Notes: generated by a model not told the origin, from the sequence alone. A stretch of 10,040 nucleotides of DNA from Planctomycetota bacterium (GCA_025453315.1 JALOQQ010000027.1:1-10040), one strand, 5' to 3'; positions 1 through 6,347 are shown, numbered from the stretch's first letter. Made by a program: numbers and translations.

Positions 1-81
1 GATTTGAAAATGAGAGGATTTGAAGTTTATAAAATTCAATCTTCAAATATTGAGATAATAAAATGTAAAACAAATAGATAA
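1..81 (+). CDS. 3' end of an unidentified gene (partial, enters from the left)
   Basis: Frame 1 is open from the first base to a TAA at 79-81 and encodes 26 residues that include RGFEVYKIQSSN near the middle. The segment is basic and rich in Ile and Lys, and I do not recognise the family. It ends 39 bp before the next start codon on the same strand, which suits a shared transcript. NifI1-type genes often follow nifH, but this tail does not resemble the NifH C-terminus as I know it. With only 26 codons visible, chance openness cannot be excluded. Confidence 0.4.
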   Translation, partial: DLKMRGFEVYKIQSSNIEIIKCKTNR

Positions 82-107
82 GTTGTTTTTTAACACTTAT
101 AAAAAAT

Positions 108-114
108 TGGAGGA
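108..114 (+). promoter_or_regulatory. Shine-Dalgarno sequence of the NifI1/TSP3 chimera
   Basis: The sequence TTGGAGGATATAATATG places a strong GGAGG core at about 109-113, seven bases before the ATG at 121. It supports that ATG as the start. It is the only convincing Shine-Dalgarno in the window: the other nine starts are preceded by T/A-rich sequence with no GGAGG or clear part of it. Confidence 0.8.
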
Positions 115-120
115 TATAAT

Positions 121-522
121 ATGTTATTAATAAGAGCGATAGTAAGACCAGAAAAAGCAACCGCAGTGATGTCTGCATTGTTTGAAAAGGGTTTCCCTTC
201 TGTTACCAAGTTATCGGTATATGGTCGTGGAAAACAGAGAGGATTGAAAGTTGGTGATATTACTTATGATGAGCTTTCGAAAACCATGTTGATGATGGTA
301 GTAAATGATAGTGATAAAGATGGTATTTCTGATAATATTGAAATTAAAAACGGAACCAATCCCAATAAAACAGATTCTGATGAAGATGATTTAACTGATT
401 TAGATGAATTAAATAGGAGCACCAACCCCCTTAATTCAGACACTGATGGTGATGGTTATAAAGATGGTGCTGAAATAAATGGTGGTTTTGATCCCTTAGG
501 ACCAGGTAAATTAAAAAAATAA
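121..522 (+). CDS. Chimeric protein: NifI1/PII N-terminal half joined to TSP3 calcium-binding repeats
   Basis: This 133-residue product has two unrelated halves. Residues 1-61 read like the N-terminus of a NifI1-type PII signalling protein: MLLIRAIVRPEK, then TKLSVYGRGKQRGLKVGD and the strand MLMMVV. NifI proteins regulate nitrogenase in some archaea and anaerobic bacteria. The second half of PII, with the B-loop (TGxxGDGK-type) and C-terminal strand needed for ATP/2-oxoglutarate binding, is absent. Residues 62-133 instead carry TSP3-like DxDxDG repeats (DSDKDG, DSDEDD, DTDGDG), GTNP/STNP turns and a closing FDPLGPGKL. That closing matches the ends of the two TSP3 proteins downstream. No signal peptide or membrane helix is visible, unlike those neighbours, so secretion is doubtful. 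A working PII function is unlikely. The gene may be a genuine fusion or an assembly join at a short shared NDxDKD sequence. The ORF call is firm; its biological reality is not. Confidence 0.7.
   Translation: MLLIRAIVRPEKATAVMSALFEKGFPSVTKLSVYGRGKQRGLKVGDITYDELSKTMLMMVVNDSDKDGISDNIEIKNGTNPNKTDSDEDDLTDLDELNRSTNPLNSDTDGDGYKDGAEINGGFDPLGPGKLKK
301..324 (+). other. Junction between NifI1-like and TSP3-like sequence
   Basis: Codons 61-68 encode VNDSDKDG. From memory, NifI1 proteins continue after MLMMVV with an acidic NDEDKD-like stretch, and the TSP3 module begins with DSDxDG. The two families are therefore locally alike exactly where one gives way to the other. This is the expected place for a short-homology recombination or a mis-join in assembly. 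Confidence 0.55.
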
Positions 523-547
523 TTTATATATTATTAACTTCATTTCT

Positions 548-1405
548 ATGTTTAACGACAACAACAATCAAACTAATACTAACACCCCCAACTCAGGAGT
601 TACGCCAAATTCTACGCCAACTACTCCCGTAAACCCTACCACTCCTCCCGCTGTGGCTGTAGAAGATATTTTTTCTGACACTGATAAAGCAAGCGAAGCC
701 CCAATTAATCAGAACAGTGGTCAAGTTTTTCCTAATCCTTTTTCTAACGGCAGTACTCAAGCTAATATTAATCAACAAGTAGAACAAGCTACAGTTCCAG
801 CCATGGAGCAGGGCAGTAAGTTACTAAAAATAGTAGCCATTGCTATGGTGGTTTTGGTTGTTATTATTGGTGTAGCCGCCGCTGTTTATAAATTTTTAAA
901 GGGACCAAGTCAATCTACTATTCCAACTGAACAAAATAATTTAATTCCAGTTGAAAACAATAACCAAACTCCAACTCAGGATAATCAAAACAATGTTGTT
1001 GTTCCACCTATTATTGAACAAAACAATATCAATGAAGTGGTTCCTAGTGTTAATACTAACTTAAACACTATTGGTTCAGTTGATATTAATACTGACAGTG
1101 TCAACATTATTAATACTGAAACTTCTGGTATTGATTCAGAAAATTCTACTCCTACTAACATCACACCAGAAATCACTCAACCAGTTATCGCTGATTCAGA
1201 TAATGATGGTTTAAATGATTCCGAAGAAGCAACTTTAGGAACCAATCCTTTACAAGCCGATTCTGATAGCGATGATTTATCAGATTATCAAGAAGAAACA
1301 GATTATAAAAACAACCCTCTTAAGGCTGATACGGACGGTGATGGCTATAGTGATGGCGCTGAAATTAAGGGAGGTTATAACCCCAATGGGGCTGGTAAAC
1401 TTTAA
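548..1405 (+). CDS. Membrane-anchored protein with C-terminal TSP3 calcium-binding repeats
   Basis: This is a 285-residue single-pass protein of no known specific function. Residues 1-90 are a low-complexity Asn/Thr/Pro-rich segment containing EDIFSDTDK. Residues 92-116 form one hydrophobic helix (IVAIAMVVLVVIIGVAAAVY) followed by Lys. Residues 117-213 are another Asn/Thr/Pro/Ile-rich spacer. Residues 216-285 carry TSP3-like acidic repeats: DSDNDG, DSDSDD and DTDGDG, with GTNPL and NNPL turns and a final YNPNGAGKL. The repeats resemble Ca2+-binding modules of bacterial surface and adhesion proteins. The charge pattern suggests N-terminus inside and repeats outside. Start ATG at 548 has no Shine-Dalgarno. 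It lies 25 bp after the chimeric gene and 5 bp before the next gene, so it is probably cotranscribed. A surface-display or scaffold role is inference. Confidence 0.8.
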   Translation: MFNDNNNQTNTNTPNSGVTPNSTPTTPVNPTTPPAVAVEDIFSDTDKASEAPINQNSGQVFPNPFSNGSTQANINQQVEQATVPAMEQGSKLLKIVAIAMVVLVVIIGVAAAVYKFLKGPSQSTIPTEQNNLIPVENNNQTPTQDNQNNVVVPPIIEQNNINEVVPSVNTNLNTIGSVDINTDSVNIINTETSGIDSENSTPTNITPEITQPVIADSDNDGLNDSEEATLGTNPLQADSDSDDLSDYQEETDYKNNPLKADTDGDGYSDGAEIKGGYNPNGAGKL

Positions 1406-1410
1406 TTTTT

Positions 1411-1635
1411 ATGGTTAATGACATCTCGAAAGACATTCCCGATATTATTGATAAAAAAAAGAAAGGCGAACCAACTTCTAATTCTTCAGAGACTTTAAAA
1501 AATCCCGACGCCTTACCGCTTCACCTTCATTCTATGCCTAAATTAAAAAGTCGTTTTAATTTAGATTTTGTCGTAATTATTTTTGGCATTCTTATTATAA
1601 TTGGTGTGGTTTACCTTATCTATATTTATCTCTAG
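1411..1635 (+). CDS. Small membrane protein with a single C-terminal helix
   Basis: This 74-residue protein is not recognised as any named family. Residues 1-50 are hydrophilic, with the basic run DKKKKGEP and a short LHSMPKLKSRF stretch just before the membrane. Residues 52-73 are strongly hydrophobic and end at the C-terminus, giving a tail-anchored look with the bulk in the cytoplasm. The gene starts 5 bp after the upstream TSP3 gene and stops (TAG) 3 bp before the downstream one, so it is almost certainly translated as part of the same operon. Its HSMP...F motif faintly matches HNMPVDFR in the N-terminal part of the next protein, hinting at a related juxtamembrane element. Its conserved position between two TSP3 genes is the best argument that it is real. 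Confidence 0.7.
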   Translation: MVNDISKDIPDIIDKKKKGEPTSNSSETLKNPDALPLHLHSMPKLKSRFNLDFVVIIFGILIIIGVVYLIYIYL

Positions 1636-1638
1636 TTT

Positions 1639-2766
1639 ATGTTTTCTAACAAAAAAGCTGACAATAAAATAATTAGTCCCAAAGAAAATGAAATTCTTCT
1701 TAAAGAAAAAGAATTAGAAGAAAAGATTAATAAAGAGGTAATTATTCATAACATGCCGGTCGATTTTCGTTCTGGTAAATTTGAACAAGTGGCACCAAGC
1801 GCTGAAATTAAAACTAGCAATACAATAAGTTCTCAAACAACTTCTCTTCCTCCGACTAAGCCTAATAATATTTCTCTTTCTAAGGTTTCTGATTCTCCTA
1901 AAAAAATGGGGCTTATTATTATTGGCGGCGGTGTAATAGTGGTGGGTATTTTAATTTATATTGTTGTTTCAGTGGTAATTAAGCCAGCCGCTAAACAAAA
2001 AGTGCTTGTTGAAACTCCAGTTGAGAATACGGAAGTCGTTAATGAGGAAGAATTAAATACCGAGGAAATAGTCACCCCGAATGTTTTAGAAACGCCTAAT
2101 ACCAATATTAATTTATCATCTGGTTTAGGAGCTCTTAATAGTAGTGAATCTTTAGTTAGCTCTTCTGTGGAAGAAGTTAATACTAATCCTGATCAAGTAG
2201 TTTCACCTTTAGCCCTAAAAGAAGCTAAAGATGGTGATGCTGATGGCCTAGATGATGAAGAGGAAATTATTTTTGGTACTAATTCAACTAAAACCGACAC
2301 TAACAATAATGGTTATGAAGATCGAGCGGAGATTTTGAATTTATATAATCCATCTGGCATCGGCAAATTAGTTGATAGCAATTTAGTAACTAAATACACT
2401 AATTCCGATTTTAATTACAATGTTCTTTATCCTAAAAATTGGAATGCCAGAGCCATGAATAATGGCTCCTCAGTAATCTTTTCTGCCCCGGATGAGTCAT
2501 TTATTCAATTAGTAGTTCAGCCTAATAATGAACACAAAGACATTGCAACTTGGTATCAAGCACAATTTCCTGGTAAGACTGATGTTACAACGCCAGCCAC
2601 TGTTTCTAATTTTACTTTCTTAAAAACAACTGACGACTTAATAGTTTATATTACAGATAAGGACCAGAAGAATATTTATATTTTTTCCTATACTCCTCTT
2701 TCGGCGCCTATTTATAAAACCGTTTTTGAGATGATGATTAAATCTTTTTTAAACGGAGTTAATTAA
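1639..2766 (+). CDS. Membrane-anchored TSP3 protein with C-terminal PsbP-like domain
   Basis: This 375-residue single-pass protein has no known specific role. Residues 1-88 are cytoplasmic, with a charged Glu/Lys stretch at 15-33 that may be a short coiled coil and an IIHNMPVDFR motif near 35-44. Residues 90-114 are the membrane helix, preceded by KK. Residues 115-195 are an acidic, Asn/Thr-rich spacer. Residues 198-243 carry a shorter TSP3-like block (DGDADG, FGTNSTKTD, YNPSGIGKL), shared with the two genes upstream. Residues 250-375 form a folded domain: DFNYNVLYPKNW, then strands with VIFSAPDE and FIQLVVQP, and a terminal helix MIKSFL. The YPxxW opening and overall pattern resemble the PsbP/Mog1-like fold, but that is only a pattern match. 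The start has no Shine-Dalgarno and is 3 bp from the preceding stop. It is the last gene before the terminator. Confidence 0.8.
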   Translation: MFSNKKADNKIISPKENEILLKEKELEEKINKEVIIHNMPVDFRSGKFEQVAPSAEIKTSNTISSQTTSLPPTKPNNISLSKVSDSPKKMGLIIIGGGVIVVGILIYIVVSVVIKPAAKQKVLVETPVENTEVVNEEELNTEEIVTPNVLETPNTNINLSSGLGALNSSESLVSSSVEEVNTNPDQVVSPLALKEAKDGDADGLDDEEEIIFGTNSTKTDTNNNGYEDRAEILNLYNPSGIGKLVDSNLVTKYTNSDFNYNVLYPKNWNARAMNNGSSVIFSAPDESFIQLVVQPNNEHKDIATWYQAQFPGKTDVTTPATVSNFTFLKTTDDLIVYITDKDQKNIYIFSYTPLSAPIYKTVFEMMIKSFLNGVN

Positions 2767-2820
2767 TGTTTTTTAGCTTAATCTTTGTTTTTATATTTTG
2801 TAGCAATTTATAATATCAAT

Positions 2821-2850
2821 AAAAAAACTCTCCTAGTGGAGAGTTTTTTT
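2821..2850. terminator. Two-way intrinsic terminator between convergent genes
   Basis: A7-CTCTCC, loop TAGT, GGAGAG-T7 form a perfect 13-bp inverted repeat. Read on either strand it is a GC-containing stem followed by seven T residues. It lies 54 bp after the last TSP3 gene (plus strand) and 32 bp beyond the stop of clpP (minus strand), so it can end both transcripts. Confidence 0.93.
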
Positions 2851-2882
2851 ATAGTAATCTTATTATTAAAGTTATTTCGTAA

Positions 2883-3464
2883 TTAGGTTTGTTTTCTGAT
2901 AATCTTATCAATAATACCATATTTTTTGGCCTCATCTACATTCATAAAATAATCGCGATCCGTATCTTTTTCAATGGCTGTAATTTTTTGTCCAGTATGT
3001 TGAGCGAGAATATTGTTCATCTTATCTTTAATCTTTAAAATATGCTCAGCTCGAATTTTAATATCTGAAGCTTGACCTTCGGCACCGCCCATAACTTGAT
3101 GAATCATTATTTCGCTATTTGGTAGAGCCAATCTTTTTCCTGGTGCGCCAGCCGCCAAAAGTACTGAAGCCATTGAAGCGGCCATGCCCAAACAAATAGT
3201 GGAAACATCGCATTTAATATATTGCATGGTATCGTAAATGGCGAGCCCAGCACTAACTGATCCACCCGGACAATTAATATAAAATTTTATATCCTTGTCT
3301 TTATTTTCAGCATCTAAAAAAAGAAATTGAGCAATAATGTTATTAGCAACATGATCGTCAATTGCTTCGCCTAAGAAAATAATTCGATCTTTTAATAAAC
3401 GAGAATAAATGTCGTAAGCCCTTTCCATATGGCCTTCTTTCTCGATGACGGTGGGGATAAGCAT
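2883..3464 (-). CDS. clpP: ATP-dependent Clp protease proteolytic subunit
   Basis: ClpP forms the double-heptamer serine-protease chamber that degrades proteins unfolded by ClpX or ClpC-type ATPases in the cytoplasm. With the start at 3464 the protein has 193 residues, the usual length. It opens with the family-typical MLIPTVIEKEG then RAYDIYSRLLKDRIIFLG. Catalytic Ser97 lies in GMAASMAS, His122 in IMIHQ and Asp171 in DTDRDYFM, exactly the numbering of mature E. coli ClpP. YINCPGGSVSAG at 62-73 supplies the oxyanion-hole region. An in-frame TTG at 3509 would add 15 residues, but it abuts the putative -10 box (3501-3506), so transcription would start inside that extension. No propeptide beyond a few residues is apparent. 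The gene stands alone: tig and clpX are not adjacent. Identification is secure. Confidence 0.97.
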   Translation of the reverse strand: MLIPTVIEKEGHMERAYDIYSRLLKDRIIFLGEAIDDHVANNIIAQFLFLDAENKDKDIKFYINCPGGSVSAGLAIYDTMQYIKCDVSTICLGMAASMASVLLAAGAPGKRLALPNSEIMIHQVMGGAEGQASDIKIRAEHILKIKDKMNNILAQHTGQKITAIEKDTDRDYFMNVDEAKKYGIIDKIIRKQT

Positions 3465-3500
3465 AATATTTAGAGTTAATTGTAAATTGAAATATTTTCT

Positions 3501-3506
3501 ATTATA
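3501..3506 (-). promoter_or_regulatory. Putative -10 box of the clpP promoter
   Basis: On the minus strand the sequence is TTGTATAATAG, giving a consensus TATAAT 37 bases upstream of the clpP ATG. No convincing -35 lies 17 bases further upstream (the region is ATTTTGTA-like). A consensus TTGACA sits on the minus strand at about 3554-3559, too far away to pair with it. A leader of about 30 nt without a Shine-Dalgarno is implied. Confidence 0.55.
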
Positions 3507-3579
3507 CAACTATTGGGCTTAAATACAAAATAAACGTTATTTTTCTTAGTTTTTGTCAATTTTGTGGATAAAAAATAAC

Positions 3580-3608
3580 TTGATTTTTTATTTTCTTTAT
3601 TTTAAGAT
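3580..3608 (+). promoter_or_regulatory. Candidate secDF promoter
   Basis: TTGATT (3580-3585) and TAAGAT (3603-3608) are separated by 17 bp, a sigma70-like arrangement 55 bp before the secD start. In such AT-rich DNA this match could arise by chance. It is the best pair I see in the clpP-secD divergent region. Confidence 0.4.
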
Positions 3609-3613
3609 TGATT

Positions 3614-3632
3614 AAACTAGTGTTACTAGTTT
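3614..3632 (+). promoter_or_regulatory. Perfect 8-bp inverted repeat in the secD leader
   Basis: AAACTAGT, spacer GTT, ACTAGTTT form a perfect palindrome just downstream of the candidate secD -10 box. It could be a repressor operator at the transcription start or a stem-loop at the mRNA 5' end. It is too weak and badly placed to be a convincing terminator. Confidence 0.5.
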
Positions 3633-3663
3633 TATTTATTACTAAGCTATTAATTTTAATTAC

Positions 3664-5445
3664 ATGTTAAAGAGACTATTTTCTTCAGTAAAAGCAAAAT
3701 ACAGACTCACCCTCGTTTTTTTGATTATCTTTGCTTTTGCTATGTTCGTGGTGGCTGGCGGTGAATATTATAATAAAGGCGTTGAGTACTTGGCTAATAA
3801 GACCAACCATATTATAGTTTTGCCAAAAGCGAAGGTTTTGCCCTTCAGTTTGGGTTTGGATTTAAGAGGAGGAACTCATTTGGTTTATAAAGCTGATGTT
3901 TCTAAATTAGCTGAGAAAGATCGTGATTCTGCTTTAGAGTCTGCTCGTGATGTTATTGAAAGAAGAGTAAATGCCTTTGGTGTTAGCGAGCCATTAATAC
4001 AAGTTAATAAGTCTGGTAATGAATATCGTATTATTGCCGAATTAGCTGGTATTAAAGATGTTAAGGAAGCAATTAAGCAAATTGGCGAAACCCCATTATT
4101 AGAGTTTAAAGAAAAAAAGACTGATGCTGAAATTAAAGTTGAGCCAGTAGTTGAACAGGAGAACACTAAGCAAGCTATACCAGCCGATAAAGCCGCCACT
4201 AAAAAAGATTCTGCTATTAAAAAAACTACTGAACCAGCTATTAAAGCTGCTGTTGAAACCGTAAACACAACCCCAGTTTCTAATAATAACTCGACTACCG
4301 TTGAACAAGTTAATTCAAATGAGATTCCGGCTGATGTTTTAGCAAAAATAAAAGAAGGTCAGACTGCTAGTGACAATGATAATATTGCCGAACAGATGGC
4401 TAAAGAATTAGAATCTTGGAAAAATACCGAATTAACTGGTAAGAATTTAAAACGCGCTACGGTTCAATTTAATCCTCAATCTGGCTCCCCTGAAGTTTCT
4501 TTAGAGTTTGATGGTGAGGGAGCAAAGATGTTTGAAAATATTACAGGTAGAAATATTGGTAAACAGGTGGCTATCTTTTTAGATGGTATGCCTATCAGTG
4601 TTCCAACCGTTAATGATAAGATCATTGGCGGTAAAGCTGTAATTAGTGGCAGTTTTGACACTAACGAAGCTAAAGATTTGGCTAAACGTTTGAACTCCGG
4701 TGCTTTGCCGGTGCCAATTTCTTTAGTTAGCCAACAAACCGTTGAAGCTAGTTTGGGTTCAGTTTCTATTGCTAATAGCTTAAAGGCTGGTTTGATTGGT
4801 TTGCTTTTAGTTTCTTTATTTATGATTTTTTATTACCGTTTACCCGGTGTCTTGGCTGTTTTGTCTCTCTTCTTTTATAGTTTACTAGTATTGAGTATTT
4901 TTAAAGCCTTGCCTGTTGGTGTGGCCTTAGTAATTGCTATTGCTATGGTTGGGCTTATGATATATGTTTTTAGTGAGCTAAAATTATTTAACGAAGCTTT
5001 GTCGCTTTTGTTTATTGGTATTGGTATTTTTGTCTTTATTTATGCCCTTAAAGCTGTTACGCTTACTTTGTCTGGCGTAGCTGGCTTTATTCTTTCTTTG
5101 GGTATGGCCGTGGATGCCAACATCTTAATTTTTGAACGTATTAAAGAAGAAATAAAGAGTGGTAAGGATTTATTGGTCGCTATTGATAATGGCTTTAAGC
5201 GCGCTTGGTCGTCGATTCGCGATGGTAACCTATCTACTATTTTAACTTGTTTAGTTTTAATGTTCTTTGGCACCAGCTCTGTACAAGGCTTTGGAACTGC
5301 TTTATTTCTTGGTGTAACCGTTTCAATGTTTAGTGCCATTGTTGTGACTAGAACTTTATTTGTTTTAATTTCCGGTAAATGGATGGAAAAACATACTTGG
5401 TTGCTAGGTGTATCTAAAAAATGGCGTCAAACCAATAATAATTAA
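3664..5445 (+). CDS. secD: Protein translocase subunit SecD (enlarged)
   Basis: SecD works with SecF and SecYEG, using the proton gradient to help pull exported proteins across the membrane. The 593-residue product has a first helix at 15-33 and the hallmark LGLDLRGGTHLVY (63-75). The P1 head follows, with ARDVIERRVNAFGVSEP (94-110), resuming at 258-350 with VAIFLDGMPISVPTV (302-316) and RLNSGALPVPI (342-352). The membrane block begins about 370 and includes GMAVDANILIFERIKEE (480-496), which contains the conserved TM4 Asp. Two insertions stand out. Residues about 152-256 are a Lys/Thr/Ala/Asn-rich low-complexity segment within the head. Residues about 418-464 add two hydrophobic helices between the usual TM3 and TM4. 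secF follows after 14 bp. The start lacks a Shine-Dalgarno but sits at the expected distance before helix 1. Confidence 0.96.
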   Translation: MLKRLFSSVKAKYRLTLVFLIIFAFAMFVVAGGEYYNKGVEYLANKTNHIIVLPKAKVLPFSLGLDLRGGTHLVYKADVSKLAEKDRDSALESARDVIERRVNAFGVSEPLIQVNKSGNEYRIIAELAGIKDVKEAIKQIGETPLLEFKEKKTDAEIKVEPVVEQENTKQAIPADKAATKKDSAIKKTTEPAIKAAVETVNTTPVSNNNSTTVEQVNSNEIPADVLAKIKEGQTASDNDNIAEQMAKELESWKNTELTGKNLKRATVQFNPQSGSPEVSLEFDGEGAKMFENITGRNIGKQVAIFLDGMPISVPTVNDKIIGGKAVISGSFDTNEAKDLAKRLNSGALPVPISLVSQQTVEASLGSVSIANSLKAGLIGLLLVSLFMIFYYRLPGVLAVLSLFFYSLLVLSIFKALPVGVALVIAIAMVGLMIYVFSELKLFNEALSLLFIGIGIFVFIYALKAVTLTLSGVAGFILSLGMAVDANILIFERIKEEIKSGKDLLVAIDNGFKRAWSSIRDGNLSTILTCLVLMFFGTSSVQGFGTALFLGVTVSMFSAIVVTRTLFVLISGKWMEKHTWLLGVSKKWRQTNNN

Positions 5446-5459
5446 TTCAGCTTATCTAT

Positions 5460-6347
5460 ATGAAAATAATACAAAATAGAGTAATTTGGCTTTCTTTCTC
5501 TGCTTGTTTAGTTGTAGCTTCAATTATTTTTCTCTCGATTTGGGGTTTAAAATTTGGTATTGATTTTACTGGTGGTAGTTTATTAGAAGTAAAATTTTCT
5601 AAGAGCGTATCAGTAGACCAAGTTAAAGAAGCTGTTAAAGAAGTTAAATTAGAAGATTTAACTGTTCAGCCAGCTGAAAATAACGTTGCCATGTTACGTT
5701 TTAAACAGAGCACCGAGGAAATTCATCAAGAAACAATTAAAAAATTAAAGGAGATGGATCAGTCAGCAACCGAATTGCGTTTTGATTCTATTGGCCCGGT
5801 TATTGGTCAAGAATTAAAATCTAAATCTTTTAATGCGGTTTTTATCGTAATGATTTTAATCATTCTCTTTATTTCTTTTGCTTTTCGTAAAGTATCAAAA
5901 CCAGTAGCTTCTTGGAAATATGGTTTAGCCGCTATTGTCGCCCTTATTCATGATGTTATGATTACTCTTGGTGTTTTTGTACTTTTAGGAAAATTTTTAG
6001 GCACAGAAATTAATACCCCCTTTATTGCCGCCGTCTTAACAGTTTTGGGTTACAGCGTTAACGACACTATTATCGTTTTTGATCGTATCAGAGAAAATTT
6101 GCCTAAGAGTCAAAAGAATTTTGAAGAAACAGTTAATGATAGTTTAAACCAGACTATTGTCAGATCTTTTAATACCTCTTTTTCTGCTATTTTAGCTTTA
6201 TTGGCTATTTTCTTCTTTGGTGGCCCCTCAATTAAAGATTTTGCTTTAGCTTTGGCTGTTGGCGTCTTTATTGGTACTTATAGTTCTATTTTTGTAGCCA
6301 GCCCTTTCTTGGTTATTTGGGAAAAAATGAAAGTAAAACTAAAATAA
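5460..6347 (+). CDS. secF: Protein translocase subunit SecF
   Basis: SecF is the partner of SecD in the proton-driven export accessory complex. The 295-residue protein has normal family length. Helix 1 is at about 9-29, followed by FGIDFTGGSLLEV (32-44), the SecF counterpart of the SecD DLRGG signature. A short extracytoplasmic head (45-110) follows, then IGPVIGQEL (111-119). Five further helices lie from about 124 to 288. TM4 carries GYSVNDTIIVFDRIREN (197-213), containing the conserved Asp/Arg residues linked to proton movement in this family. The product ends in a short basic tail. The gene follows secD by 14 bp with no promoter between, and a strong terminator comes 30 bp after its stop. 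It is therefore the last gene of a bicistronic secDF operon. No insertion like those in SecD is seen. Confidence 0.97.
   Translation: MKIIQNRVIWLSFSACLVVASIIFLSIWGLKFGIDFTGGSLLEVKFSKSVSVDQVKEAVKEVKLEDLTVQPAENNVAMLRFKQSTEEIHQETIKKLKEMDQSATELRFDSIGPVIGQELKSKSFNAVFIVMILIILFISFAFRKVSKPVASWKYGLAAIVALIHDVMITLGVFVLLGKFLGTEINTPFIAAVLTVLGYSVNDTIIVFDRIRENLPKSQKNFEETVNDSLNQTIVRSFNTSFSAILALLAIFFFGGPSIKDFALALAVGVFIGTYSSIFVASPFLVIWEKMKVKLK

Noticed and set aside
115..120. TATAAT directly before the ATG at 121 as a -10 promoter
   Set aside because: Transcription would start inside the gene after the ATG; the bases are better explained as the spacer after the GGAGG ribosome site.
121..303. A functional nitrogen-sensing PII protein
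   Set aside because: Only the first half of the fold is present; the nucleotide-binding B- and C-loop regions are missing, and no other nitrogen-fixation gene is recognisable in the window.
593..1176. Minus-strand open frames inside the first TSP3 membrane protein
   Set aside because: They mirror low-complexity Asn/Thr/Pro codons on the plus strand and have no supporting signals.
2767..2820. Small gene between the last TSP3 gene and the terminator
   Set aside because: The 54 bases are A/T-rich with no useful open frame or start signal.
3465..3509. A 15-residue N-terminal extension of ClpP from a TTG codon at 3509
   Set aside because: The TTG abuts a TATAAT box at 3501-3506, so the mRNA would begin downstream of it, and ClpP proteins normally open with the MxxPTVIE sequence found at 3464.
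3614..3632. Intrinsic terminator upstream of secD
   Set aside because: The stem has only two G-C pairs, is followed by an interrupted T run, and sits between a likely promoter and its gene.
3885..4308. Long minus-strand open frames inside secD (also at 4476-4661 and 5040-5339)
   Set aside because: They overlap strongly conserved SecD coding sequence on the other strand and show no recognisable domain; they are shadow frames.
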